14,637 nucleotides of DNA from Bacteroidales bacterium (GTDB taxonomy: Bacteria > Bacteroidota > Bacteroidia > Bacteroidales > BM520): the NCBI GenBank assembly GCA_028701815.1, contig JAQVPY010000038.1, positions 1 to 14,637 on the forward strand, in the 5' to 3' direction. Position 1 is the first letter of the stretch. Each line of letters starts with the position of its first letter. Shown here piece by piece: positions 6,236 to 13,570 of the stretch. Position numbers and translations under genes: made by a program. Below the pieces are notes generated by a model, which worked only from the letters and a program-made list of their open reading frames with translations, did not search any database and was not told the origin of the DNA.

Positions 6236-6691
6236 ATGGACGCATTAAGTTATAAAACAGTGTCGGTTACAAAAGAGACGGCACAAAAAGAATGGGTGAT
6301 CATAGATGCTGAAAACGAAATATTAGGACGTTTAGCAGCAAAAATCGCTTTTATATTAAGAGGAAAACATAAACCGTGTTATACTCCGCATGTTGATTGT
6401 GGTGACAATGTTATAGTAATTAACGTTGAAAAGATTAAGTTAACAGGAAAGAAGTACGATCAGAAAGAGTATGTTCGTCACTCAGGCTATCCCGGATCAC
6501 AAAGATTCAGAACAGTAAAAGAAGTGATGAAGATGGATCCTGCTTTTGTATTAAAGAAGGCTATAAAGGGTATGCTCCCGAAGAACAAACTCGGTGCTAC
6601 ATTATTGACAAACGTCAGATTATATGTAGGTCCTGAGCATGACAACATGGCCCAACAACCGAAACAAATAGATCTTAACCAAATTAAATAG
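6236..6691 (+). CDS. rplM: Large ribosomal subunit protein uL13
   Basis: uL13 is an early-assembly protein of the 50S subunit, here 151 residues, close to the usual 142-150. Recognisable blocks are WVIIDAENEILGRLAAKIA (20-38), LRGKHKPCYTPHVDCGDNVIVIN (41-63), KLTGKKYDQKEYVRHSGYPG (68-87) and the AIKGMLPKNKLG block (109-120). The start at 6236 is the only one that keeps the whole N-terminal strand. rpsI begins two bases after its stop, the standard rplM-rpsI pair, so the two are coupled. Confidence 0.98.
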   Translation: MDALSYKTVSVTKETAQKEWVIIDAENEILGRLAAKIAFILRGKHKPCYTPHVDCGDNVIVINVEKIKLTGKKYDQKEYVRHSGYPGSQRFRTVKEVMKMDPAFVLKKAIKGMLPKNKLGATLLTNVRLYVGPEHDNMAQQPKQIDLNQIK

Positions 6692-6693
6692 AC

Positions 6694-7083
6694 ATGGAAG
6701 TTGTAAACACTATAGGAAGAAGAAAAGCCGCTATTGCCCGTATTTATATGAAAGAGGGTAATGGTGCTATAACGATAAATCACAGAGCAGTGGAAGATTA
6801 TTTTCCATTGTCAACTCTTCGTTATATTGTGAATCAGCCTTTTGAAGTCACAGAGACTGAAGGAAGATTCGATGTAAATGTTAATCTTACAGGTGGCGGT
6901 TTCAAAGGTCAGGCTGAAGCATTACGTCTTGCTATTGCAAGAGCATTATGTGAAGTTGACAAAGAGACATACAGACCATTACTTAAGGCAAAAGGTTTTA
7001 TGCATCGTGACCCGAGGGTTGTTGAACGTAAGAAACCGGGACAACCGAAAGCACGTAAGAGATTCCAATTCAGCAAACGTTAG
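6694..7083 (+). CDS. rpsI: Small ribosomal subunit protein uS9
   Basis: uS9 sits in the 30S head, and its C-terminal tail reaches the P-site tRNA. The protein has 129 residues, as usual. Family blocks are IGRRKAAIARIYMKEGNG (7-24), INHRAVEDYFP, the glycine-rich VNLTGGGFKGQAEALRLAIARAL (63-85) and the basic end GQPKARKRFQFSKR, including the conserved final Lys-Arg needed for tRNA contact. It begins two bases after rplM. A 100-base gap with a possible hairpin separates it from rpsB. Confidence 0.98.
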   Translation: MEVVNTIGRRKAAIARIYMKEGNGAITINHRAVEDYFPLSTLRYIVNQPFEVTETEGRFDVNVNLTGGGFKGQAEALRLAIARALCEVDKETYRPLLKAKGFMHRDPRVVERKKPGQPKARKRFQFSKR

Positions 7084-7109
7084 TCGGTTATACGATAGTT
7101 TAGTATCTA

Positions 7110-7143
7110 AATTTTCAAGACCATTTAATGCTACTTGGAAATT
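7110..7143 (+). promoter_or_regulatory. Possible hairpin in the rpsI-rpsB gap
   Basis: AATTTTCAAG (7110-7119) can pair with CTTGGAAATT (7134-7143) over ten base pairs including one G-U, around a 14-base loop. It ends about 40 bases before the rpsB start and is followed by only four T, so it is not a good terminator. It may be an attenuating or autoregulatory leader; in E. coli uS2 represses its own rpsB-tsf leader. AT-rich pairing could also be chance. Confidence 0.3.
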
Positions 7144-7183
7144 GAGTTTTAATTAAAAGAAAGTAAACTAAAAATTAAAAAAA

Positions 7184-7999
7184 ATGCCAAGAACAAATTT
7201 TGACGACCTTTTGAAAGCCGGTGTACATTTCGGTCACCTCAAAAGAAAATGGAATCCTCAGATGGCTCCATATATTTTCATGGAGAAAAACGGGATTCAT
7301 ATCATAGACTTGTATAAAACACAAGCTAAAATTGATGAAGCAGCTAATGCTATGAAGCAGATAGCTCGTTCCGGAAAGAAAATTCTTTTTGTTGCTACAA
7401 AGAAACAAGCAAAGGATATTGTTGCTAATGTAGTGAAGGAAGTGAACATGCCATACGTTACAGAGCGTTGGCCCGGAGGTATGCTAACCAATTTTACCAC
7501 AATACGCAAAGCGGTACGCAAGATGTCGACTATCGATAAAATGATGGCCACAAATAATTATAAGAACCTCTCCAAGAGAGAAAGATTACAGATTGATCGT
7601 GAGAGAGCCAAACTTGAAAAGAACCTCGGCAGTATTTCCGATCTTAATCGTCTGCCTTCTGCTCTTTTTATAGTTGACGTTTGCAAAGAACATATTGCTG
7701 TTGCAGAAGCTAAAAAGTTGAATATTCCTACGTTTGCTATTGTTGACACAAATGCAAACCCTAATGATGTTGATTTTCCTATCCCCGGTAACGACGATGC
7801 AGCAAAATCAATCGAGGTTATTTTAAGAGCTATGGTTGAAGCTATCAATGAAGGTCTTGAAGAACGCAAACTCGATAAAGATAAACGCGACGAAGAGGAA
7901 GTAGAAGAAGTTTTAGATGAAGAAAACGAAACCGTTAATGAGGTTCCGACAGATTCTGAAGAACAACCGGATAGAAAAAGAAGACGTATTAAAAAATAG
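7184..7999 (+). CDS. rpsB: Small ribosomal subunit protein uS2
   Basis: uS2 is a late-binding 30S protein at the subunit's back, needed with bS1 for mRNA binding. The opening FDDLLKAGVHFGHLKRKWNPQM and the blocks ATKKQAKDIV, ERWPGGMLTNF, RLPSALFIVDV and IPTFAIVDTNANPNDVDFPIPGNDDA are diagnostic. Its 271 residues exceed the E. coli length of 241. The excess is a tail of about 35 residues, strongly acidic (DEEEVEEVLDEENE) and then ending in RKRRRIKK. The gene follows rpsI after a 100-base gap and precedes tsf by 24 bases, the common rpsB-tsf pair. Confidence 0.98.
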   Translation: MPRTNFDDLLKAGVHFGHLKRKWNPQMAPYIFMEKNGIHIIDLYKTQAKIDEAANAMKQIARSGKKILFVATKKQAKDIVANVVKEVNMPYVTERWPGGMLTNFTTIRKAVRKMSTIDKMMATNNYKNLSKRERLQIDRERAKLEKNLGSISDLNRLPSALFIVDVCKEHIAVAEAKKLNIPTFAIVDTNANPNDVDFPIPGNDDAAKSIEVILRAMVEAINEGLEERKLDKDKRDEEEVEEVLDEENETVNEVPTDSEEQPDRKRRRIKK

Positions 8000-8023
8000 T
8001 ATTAACGCTAAATTATTAAAAAA

Positions 8024-8860
8024 ATGGGAAATATCACAGCTGCAGAAGTAAACAACCTTCGTAAAATCACCGGAGCAGGCATGATGGATTGCAAGAAAGC
8101 TTTGGTTGAATCTGAAGGCGATGTTGAAAAAGCAATAGAAATCTTACGTAAAAAAGGTCAGAAAGTGGCCTCGAACAGGGCGGATAGGGATGCAAAAGAA
8201 GGAAAAATTATAGCTAAGGTGTCTACAGACGGTAAATTTGCCGGTATGATTATGTTTAACTGTGAAACCGACTTCGTTGCAAACAGTGAAGACTTTTTGA
8301 AATTAGCTAATGAAATCATTGATTTGGCTGTCAATAAACGTGCTAAATCATTAGAAGATCTTCTTGTTATGACAATGGCTAACGGTAGAACAGTTGAACA
8401 AGCTGTAACAGATCTCACCGGAAAAACAGGCGAAAAGATGACTCTCGCTCATTATACTTGTCTCGAAGGTACCAGCACATTCGCTTATAATCACATCGGC
8501 AACAGAATTGCAACCATTCTTTCTATGAATAAGGATGGCGAAAAAGTTGCCACCGTTGGTCATGAGCTTGCGATGCAAGTAGCTGCAATGGCTCCTCTCG
8601 CAGTTGATGAGGCAGGTATTCCTCAGTCTGTTGTAGATAAAGAACTTGAAATAGCAAAAGATCTTATCCGTCAGGAAGGAAAGCCTGAAAATATGGTTGA
8701 AAAAATCGCCATGGGTAAACTTAGCAAGTTCTTCAAAGAAAATACTCTTATCAATCAGATATTTGTCAGAGATGGCAAACAAACTGTTGCAGAGTACTTA
8801 AAATCTTCAGATCCCGAATTAAGGGTTATTGATTTTAAGAGATTGATTCTCGGAGAATAA
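8024..8860 (+). CDS. tsf: Translation elongation factor Ts
   Basis: EF-Ts is the cytoplasmic nucleotide exchange factor that releases GDP from EF-Tu. It has 278 residues, near the usual 275-285. The N-terminal UBA-like domain carries LRKITGAGMMDCKKAL (12-27), and the core carries the signature NCETDFVANSEDF (79-91), with Asp83 and Phe84 being the pair that enters EF-Tu in E. coli. HELAMQVAAMAP and the C-terminal GKLSKFFKE block are also present. It is the last gene of the operon, ending 20 bases before the terminator stem. Its codons favour ATT and ATC for Ile, unlike gldA. Confidence 0.98.
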   Translation: MGNITAAEVNNLRKITGAGMMDCKKALVESEGDVEKAIEILRKKGQKVASNRADRDAKEGKIIAKVSTDGKFAGMIMFNCETDFVANSEDFLKLANEIIDLAVNKRAKSLEDLLVMTMANGRTVEQAVTDLTGKTGEKMTLAHYTCLEGTSTFAYNHIGNRIATILSMNKDGEKVATVGHELAMQVAAMAPLAVDEAGIPQSVVDKELEIAKDLIRQEGKPENMVEKIAMGKLSKFFKENTLINQIFVRDGKQTVAEYLKSSDPELRVIDFKRLILGE

Positions 8861-8880
8861 TAGTTATTCTTTATATTTAG

Positions 8881-8916
8881 AATATCCCGTATAAATTTTA
8901 TGCGGGATATTTTTTT
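8881..8916 (+). terminator. Rho-independent terminator of the rpmG-tsf operon
   Basis: AATATCCCG (8881-8889) pairs with CGGGATATT (8903-8911). Inside, after one mismatch, ATAA pairs with TTAT. The stem runs directly into a T-run to 8916. The lolA-like gene on the other strand ends at 8918, so the hairpin sits between two convergent operons. The minus side has an A/T-rich but not T-run sequence beyond the stem, so termination there is less sure. Confidence 0.88.
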
Positions 8917-8917
8917 G

Positions 8918-9541
8918 TTATCTCATATCTATGATTGTAGCTCCGGGGAATTGTTCAGGTGAGAAGGAAAATTTGTCTTTTGCATTTATGCCTGTGGAAT
9001 ATTTCATTACGGTATACTCATACTCATTAGCGTTATCATCTGAAAGCCAAAAAGAAGAGATGGTGTTTTTTTCTGTGTTTAAAACGATTTGGGCTTTAGA
9101 AAAGGTCCCTTCTTTTTTAGGCAGGAGGTTGATAGTGGCCAAGTGGTTGAATTCAGCGAGCAGGGTAGCATCAAAATACTCTGTATGATTCAGAATCATC
9201 AGGATGGGATTTTCGCTTTCTTCGTCGGTGAAGAGAGTTATTTCATTGATCTCCTTGTTGTAGTTTACTGTTTCTTTCCCATTGTCGATAATTATCATGT
9301 TGTTTAGTTCAAGGCGATAACTGTTGTTGTCAACGAGTAGAGAGCAGTTAAAGCTATCTTCAGTTTTCGATATCGAGTTTGTAATTATGCAAGACAGTTG
9401 CATTTCAACCGGTTGTTGCTTATTGAAGGCTTCTATATACGAGTATATGATTTTATCCGCTTTAGTATCCTGAGTATTTTGAGCTGACAGGGTTATGAAA
9501 GAAGCAGCGAAGGCTATAGCTATAAGAAGATTATGTTTCAT
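8918..9541 (-). CDS. LolA-like outer membrane lipoprotein carrier protein
   Basis: LolA shuttles lipoproteins through the periplasm from the inner to the outer membrane. The protein has 207 residues: signal peptide at about 1-20 ending in TLSA, then a beta-rich mature part without membrane segments, with a lipoprotein-carrier pattern (short strands such as SFNCSLLVDNNSYRLELNNMIIIDNGKETVNYN). The close of the protein (FSFSPEQFPGATIIDMR) resembles the end of LolA-type sequences. It follows ftsK by 12 bases, a neighbourhood also seen for LolA-like genes in other Bacteroidota, and is the last gene of its cluster. LolA sequences diverge widely, so the fold call is better than the functional one. 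Confidence 0.82.
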   Translation of the reverse strand: MKHNLLIAIAFAASFITLSAQNTQDTKADKIIYSYIEAFNKQQPVEMQLSCIITNSISKTEDSFNCSLLVDNNSYRLELNNMIIIDNGKETVNYNKEINEITLFTDEESENPILMILNHTEYFDATLLAEFNHLATINLLPKKEGTFSKAQIVLNTEKNTISSFWLSDDNANEYEYTVMKYSTGINAKDKFSFSPEQFPGATIIDMR

Positions 9542-9553
9542 ATTATTGTCGTT

Positions 9554-12007
9554 TTACATATTAAGTATTTTGTCGAGTTCAGTTTCGTCGAACACGTAAA
9601 CTTCGCGGGGTTTACTTCCGTCGGCCGGTCCCACGATACCGGCGGCTTCGAGTTGGTCCATAATTCTTCCCGCGCGATTATATCCGAGGTTAAGTTTTCT
9701 TTGCAAAAGAGAAGTTGACCCGTGTTGGTTACCTACTATCAAGTGGGCAGCCTGATTAAAGAGTTCGTCTCTATCGGCGACATTATTAATAGTGGTGGAG
9801 CCGTTGTCTTGGTTGTCGCCTGAGTATTCTGGAAGTTCATATGCTGATTCATAGCCTTGTTGATCGCCTATAAAGTTAGTGATAGCCATCACCTCGTCGG
9901 TATCGACGAAGGCGCACTGCATACGTATCAGATCGCTTCCTGTCGACAGCAGCATATCACCGCGTCCCACGAGTTGGTCTGCGCCGCCGGTGTCAAGAAT
10001 TGTTCTTGAGTCGACTTTTTGAACAACGCGGAAGGCCAAACGTGCCGGGAAGTTGGCTTTTATAGTACCTGTAATGATATTCACGCTGGGACGTTGGGTT
10101 GCAATGATAAGGTGGATACCTGTTGCGCGGGCGAGTTGTGCCAATCGTGTCAAAGGAGTTTCGATTTCTTTCCCTGCCGTCATAATAAGGTCGGCGAACT
10201 CATCTATTACCACTACTATATATGGCAGGAATCGATGACCGTTTTCAGGATTCAGTTTACGTGCCACAAAGCGAGAGTTATACTCTTTAATATTTCTGAC
10301 TCCTGATAACTTTATGAGAGAGTATCTCGATTCCATTTCGATAAGGAGTGAATTAAGAGTATTGACCACATATTTAGTCTCTGTGATGATAGGCTCATCA
10401 ATATCAGGCAGTTTGGCGAGATAATGTTTTTCTATCTTATTATAGAGTGACAGTTCCACTTTTTTAGGATCCACCATCACGAATTTTAGTTGTGCAGGAT
10501 GTTTTTTATAGAGTAAGGAAGTAATAATTGCGTTTAATCCGACTGATTTGCCTTGGCCTGTAGCACCTGCGACGAGGAGGTGAGGCATCTTAGTAAGGTC
10601 GGCCACGAAGCTTTCGTTAGAGATGGTTTTTCCGAGGGCGATAGGCAGCTCGTATGAGCATTCTACGAATCTTTTAGAAGAGAGGACAGATTTCATTGAG
10701 ACTATCTGTGGGTTGCTGTTAGGTACTTCGATACCTATTGTGCCTTTACCGGGGATAGGTGCTATTATACGGATTCCGAACGCGGCGAGACTAAGAGCTA
10801 TATCATCTTCGAGGCTTTTGATCTTGGCTATTCTGACGCCGGGAGCAGGGATTATCTCATATAGAGTTATGGTGGGGCCCACAGTCGCTTTAATAGATTG
10901 GATTTCAATTCCATAAGTGCGAAGGGTGTTTTTTATCTTTTCTCTGTTACGGTTAATTTCTTCGTCGGTAATAGGAACAGATCCCGATTCATAGTCGTTA
11001 AGCAGGTCGAGGGTAGGCATCTTGTAATGGCGCAGATCCAACGTGGGGTCGTATTCGGTGTCAATGGTATAATGGTCTTTTATCTCGTCGTCGGCGAGAG
11101 CGACTTCTTCGGGGCGTTCTACAATAATTTCATCATTGTCTTTAATGTCATTGTCATTTATCGCAAACGGGTCTTCTATTTCCGATTCGGGAGTAGCTTC
11201 GGTGTCAACAGTTTCTGTTTCCTCGGGAAAAATTTCGGGATCTTCATCTTCGTCGTCTTGATTTATCTCCGTGTTTTGTCCATCTAAGTCAGTGCATGCG
11301 GGGTCGGGTGATTCAGGGGTTTCGGTGTTAGCGTCGGAGTCGGCGTTTTGGTTATCTTTGTCGTCGGAGTCATTTTGTTCGCGTTTTTTAAACAGGGAGA
11401 GGATATTAAAATGATATCTCAGGCCTACAAATACTATCATTATGATCACCAGCAGGGCAATGGTTCCGATAGTTCCTGTTATTGGCAGAATAATATCTCG
11501 TAAGAATGCTCCGACGTACCCTCTGAGGATATCGAGTGGTGGATTTTTAAAGATGATAGCCATCATAAGGGACAACCATAATACAATAAAGAGGTCGGCG
11601 GCGAGGAGGTAATGTTTTCTGATGATCTTTTTGTCGAAGGTAAGGAAAAAGCCGTAATTAAACAGTATTGTAACTAAGATAAAAGCTCCGATTCCGAACC
11701 ATTTCACCATCAACAGGTGTGCCAGCAGGTCGCCGAAGTTTCCCATAAAATTATTTCCGCTGCCGGAGACGAGGTATTTATACCAAGGGAGGGTTTCAAT
11801 AGCAGTTGAATGTGCCCCGGTAAAATAATTTATGAGGAAAGAGATCATTGACAGGGCGGCATATACAGCAATTGTTATAAAAGTAATGCCGAATGTGAGT
11901 TTCAGTGTGCGATGGCTTTTATGATTTCTCTCTCTCTTAACAGAGGTCTTTTTTACCTTTTTAGGAGGTTCGATATTTTGTTGGTTTATGCGATAATTGT
12001 TAGGCAT
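9554..12007 (-). CDS. ftsK: DNA translocase FtsK
   Basis: FtsK is a septum-located hexameric motor that pumps the chromosome terminus during division and directs XerCD recombination. The protein has 817 residues. Four membrane helices lie at about 37-60, 95-122, 134-153 and 172-196. A Glu/Asp-rich linker of about 100 residues follows (about 211-311), then the alpha domain (about 340-455) and the RecA-like motor with Walker A GATGQGKS (481-488), MVDPKKVELS (511-520), Walker B VVVIDEFADL (598-607) and ATQRPSV. The gamma winged-helix domain at about 745-817 includes NRAGRIMDQLEAAGIVGP, the region that reads KOPS polarity sites. It starts 12 bases after the FAD-enzyme gene and lolA follows 12 bases on, so the cluster is one operon. 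All key residues are present. Confidence 0.97.
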   Translation of the reverse strand: MPNNYRINQQNIEPPKKVKKTSVKRERNHKSHRTLKLTFGITFITIAVYAALSMISFLINYFTGAHSTAIETLPWYKYLVSGSGNNFMGNFGDLLAHLLMVKWFGIGAFILVTILFNYGFFLTFDKKIIRKHYLLAADLFIVLWLSLMMAIIFKNPPLDILRGYVGAFLRDIILPITGTIGTIALLVIIMIVFVGLRYHFNILSLFKKREQNDSDDKDNQNADSDANTETPESPDPACTDLDGQNTEINQDDEDEDPEIFPEETETVDTEATPESEIEDPFAINDNDIKDNDEIIVERPEEVALADDEIKDHYTIDTEYDPTLDLRHYKMPTLDLLNDYESGSVPITDEEINRNREKIKNTLRTYGIEIQSIKATVGPTITLYEIIPAPGVRIAKIKSLEDDIALSLAAFGIRIIAPIPGKGTIGIEVPNSNPQIVSMKSVLSSKRFVECSYELPIALGKTISNESFVADLTKMPHLLVAGATGQGKSVGLNAIITSLLYKKHPAQLKFVMVDPKKVELSLYNKIEKHYLAKLPDIDEPIITETKYVVNTLNSLLIEMESRYSLIKLSGVRNIKEYNSRFVARKLNPENGHRFLPYIVVVIDEFADLIMTAGKEIETPLTRLAQLARATGIHLIIATQRPSVNIITGTIKANFPARLAFRVVQKVDSRTILDTGGADQLVGRGDMLLSTGSDLIRMQCAFVDTDEVMAITNFIGDQQGYESAYELPEYSGDNQDNGSTTINNVADRDELFNQAAHLIVGNQHGSTSLLQRKLNLGYNRAGRIMDQLEAAGIVGPADGSKPREVYVFDETELDKILNM

Positions 12008-12019
12008 ATATAATATTAT

Positions 12020-13570
12020 TTATTGTTCGATAATTTTCGTTGCTGCATTTATTCCGTCAATAGCTGAGGAGACGATACCTCCGGCGTAGCCTGCACCTTC
12101 ACCGCAAGGGAAAAGTCTTTTTATCTTAACGTGTTCAAGGGTTTGGTTATTGCGAGGTATACGAATTGTAGAAGAAGTTCTTGATTCGACTCCGATAAGC
12201 GTTGCTTCGTCGGTGAGGAAGCCTTTCATTTTGTTGTTGAATGCGATAAACGCTTTTTGCATTCTTTTGACAATAAAATCGGGGAGCAGTTTGTGTATTG
12301 GAGCGCTAAACACGCCGGGCAGGTATGAGGTCTCGTATATTTGGCGGGACAATTTACTGTTTACGAAATCGGTCATTATCTGAGCGGGTGCAGCGAGGTT
12401 ATGGTTTTGAGCGTTATAAAATAGTTTTTCTATTTCTTCTTGGAAAGCCATATTTTGGAATACTCCATATTTAGAGTATTGAGGAATATCTGAGGCTGTT
12501 ACGGGAACTACGATTCCCGCGTTGGAGAACGGCATGTTCCGTTTAGAATTAGACATGCCGTTAACGACGAGGCTTCCGTTTTCCGTCATAGAGGGGACAA
12601 TCATACCTCCCGGACACATGCAGAAGGAGAACACGCCTTTGCCGTCGATTTGAGTGACCACATTATACGATGCCGTAGGAATGCCCGGGATATCAGCATT
12701 GCTATGGTATTGAATTTTATTTATTAACTCTCTCGGGTGCTCGAGTCGTACACCTATGGCGAAATCTTTAACTTCGAGGATAATGTTGTGCCTGTTAAGC
12801 ATTTGGAAGATATCTTTTGCGGAATGTCCTGTTGCGAGGATTACGGCAATACCTTCATATTTAGTGCCATTGATATCGCTAACGCCGATAATTTTATCGT
12901 CATCGAGTAAGACATCGTTTACGCATGTGTCGAAATAATAATTTCCCCCGTGTGTTATGATAGTATTACGGATGTTTTTTATAATTTGCGGCAACTTATC
13001 CGAGCCTATATGTGCGTGTGTATCTATTAAGATATTTTCGTCTGCGCCGTGTGCCACAAAAGTTTGCAGCACGTCGTCAATATTTCCGCGTTTTGTAGAG
13101 CGGGTAAAGAGTTTGCCGTCGGAGAAAGTGCCGGCACCGCCTTCGCCATAGCAATAGTTGGAATTATTATTGATGTTTCCTGTTTTATAGAGATTTGCGA
13201 TATCTATTTTTCTCTTGCCCACATCTTTTCCTCTGTCCAGTATTATTGGTTTTAGTCCTGCTGAGAGGAGTTTAAGGGCTGCGAACAATCCGGCGGGTCC
13301 TGCGCCTACAATAATAACGGGAGGGGCATTCCGAACATCTTTATATGTATCGAAGATATTTGTTGGGGTATAATAGGATGATCCGGTATAAAGAGATATT
13401 TTGGTATGGAACACTACTTTTTTACCTCTTGCGTCAAATGAGCGGCGCAATATATGCATATTATTAATGGTCTCGCGGCGTATACCGGCAGCTGCGGCGG
13501 CGCAAGTTTTATAATAGTCCATATCGGCTACAGAAGTAACCGGGATATCGATGTCGACTTCTTTAATCAT
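12020..13570 (-). CDS. FAD-dependent dehydrogenase (COG2509-like)
   Basis: This is a predicted cytoplasmic flavoprotein of 516 residues; its substrate is not known. An N-terminal domain of about 80 residues (with AAAAAGIRRETINNMHILRRSFDARGKK, in two stretches around 24-51) precedes the FAD-binding Rossmann motif VIIVGAGPAGLFAALKL (85-101). YGEGGAGTFSDGKL (141-154) is typical of this family, as are ILATGHSAKDIF (244-255) and the closing FPCGEGAGYAGGIVSSA (487-503), which would hold the flavin. There is no membrane helix or iron-sulfur cysteine cluster. The ATG at 13570 overlaps the end of the porin-like gene by 8 bases, and ftsK follows after 12 bases. Family members are usually annotated only as NAD(P)/FAD-dependent oxidoreductase. 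Confidence 0.9.
   Translation of the reverse strand: MIKEVDIDIPVTSVADMDYYKTCAAAAAGIRRETINNMHILRRSFDARGKKVVFHTKISLYTGSSYYTPTNIFDTYKDVRNAPPVIIVGAGPAGLFAALKLLSAGLKPIILDRGKDVGKRKIDIANLYKTGNINNNSNYCYGEGGAGTFSDGKLFTRSTKRGNIDDVLQTFVAHGADENILIDTHAHIGSDKLPQIIKNIRNTIITHGGNYYFDTCVNDVLLDDDKIIGVSDINGTKYEGIAVILATGHSAKDIFQMLNRHNIILEVKDFAIGVRLEHPRELINKIQYHSNADIPGIPTASYNVVTQIDGKGVFSFCMCPGGMIVPSMTENGSLVVNGMSNSKRNMPFSNAGIVVPVTASDIPQYSKYGVFQNMAFQEEIEKLFYNAQNHNLAAPAQIMTDFVNSKLSRQIYETSYLPGVFSAPIHKLLPDFIVKRMQKAFIAFNNKMKGFLTDEATLIGVESRTSSTIRIPRNNQTLEHVKIKRLFPCGEGAGYAGGIVSSAIDGINAATKIIEQ

Noticed and set aside
6878..7156. Frame overlapping the end of rpsI and running into the rpsI-rpsB gap
   Set aside because: It is an out-of-frame shadow of rpsI; the part beyond rpsI has no recognisable protein signature.
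8351..8782. 143-codon minus-strand open frame inside tsf
   Set aside because: It lies wholly antisense to an intact EF-Ts gene, has no promoter box, and its product resembles no known family.
10898..11287. 129-codon plus-strand open frame opposite ftsK
   Set aside because: It mirrors the Asp/Glu-rich linker of ftsK, where antisense codons rarely form stops. The product is a Phe/Val-rich run without family resemblance, and ftsK is certain.
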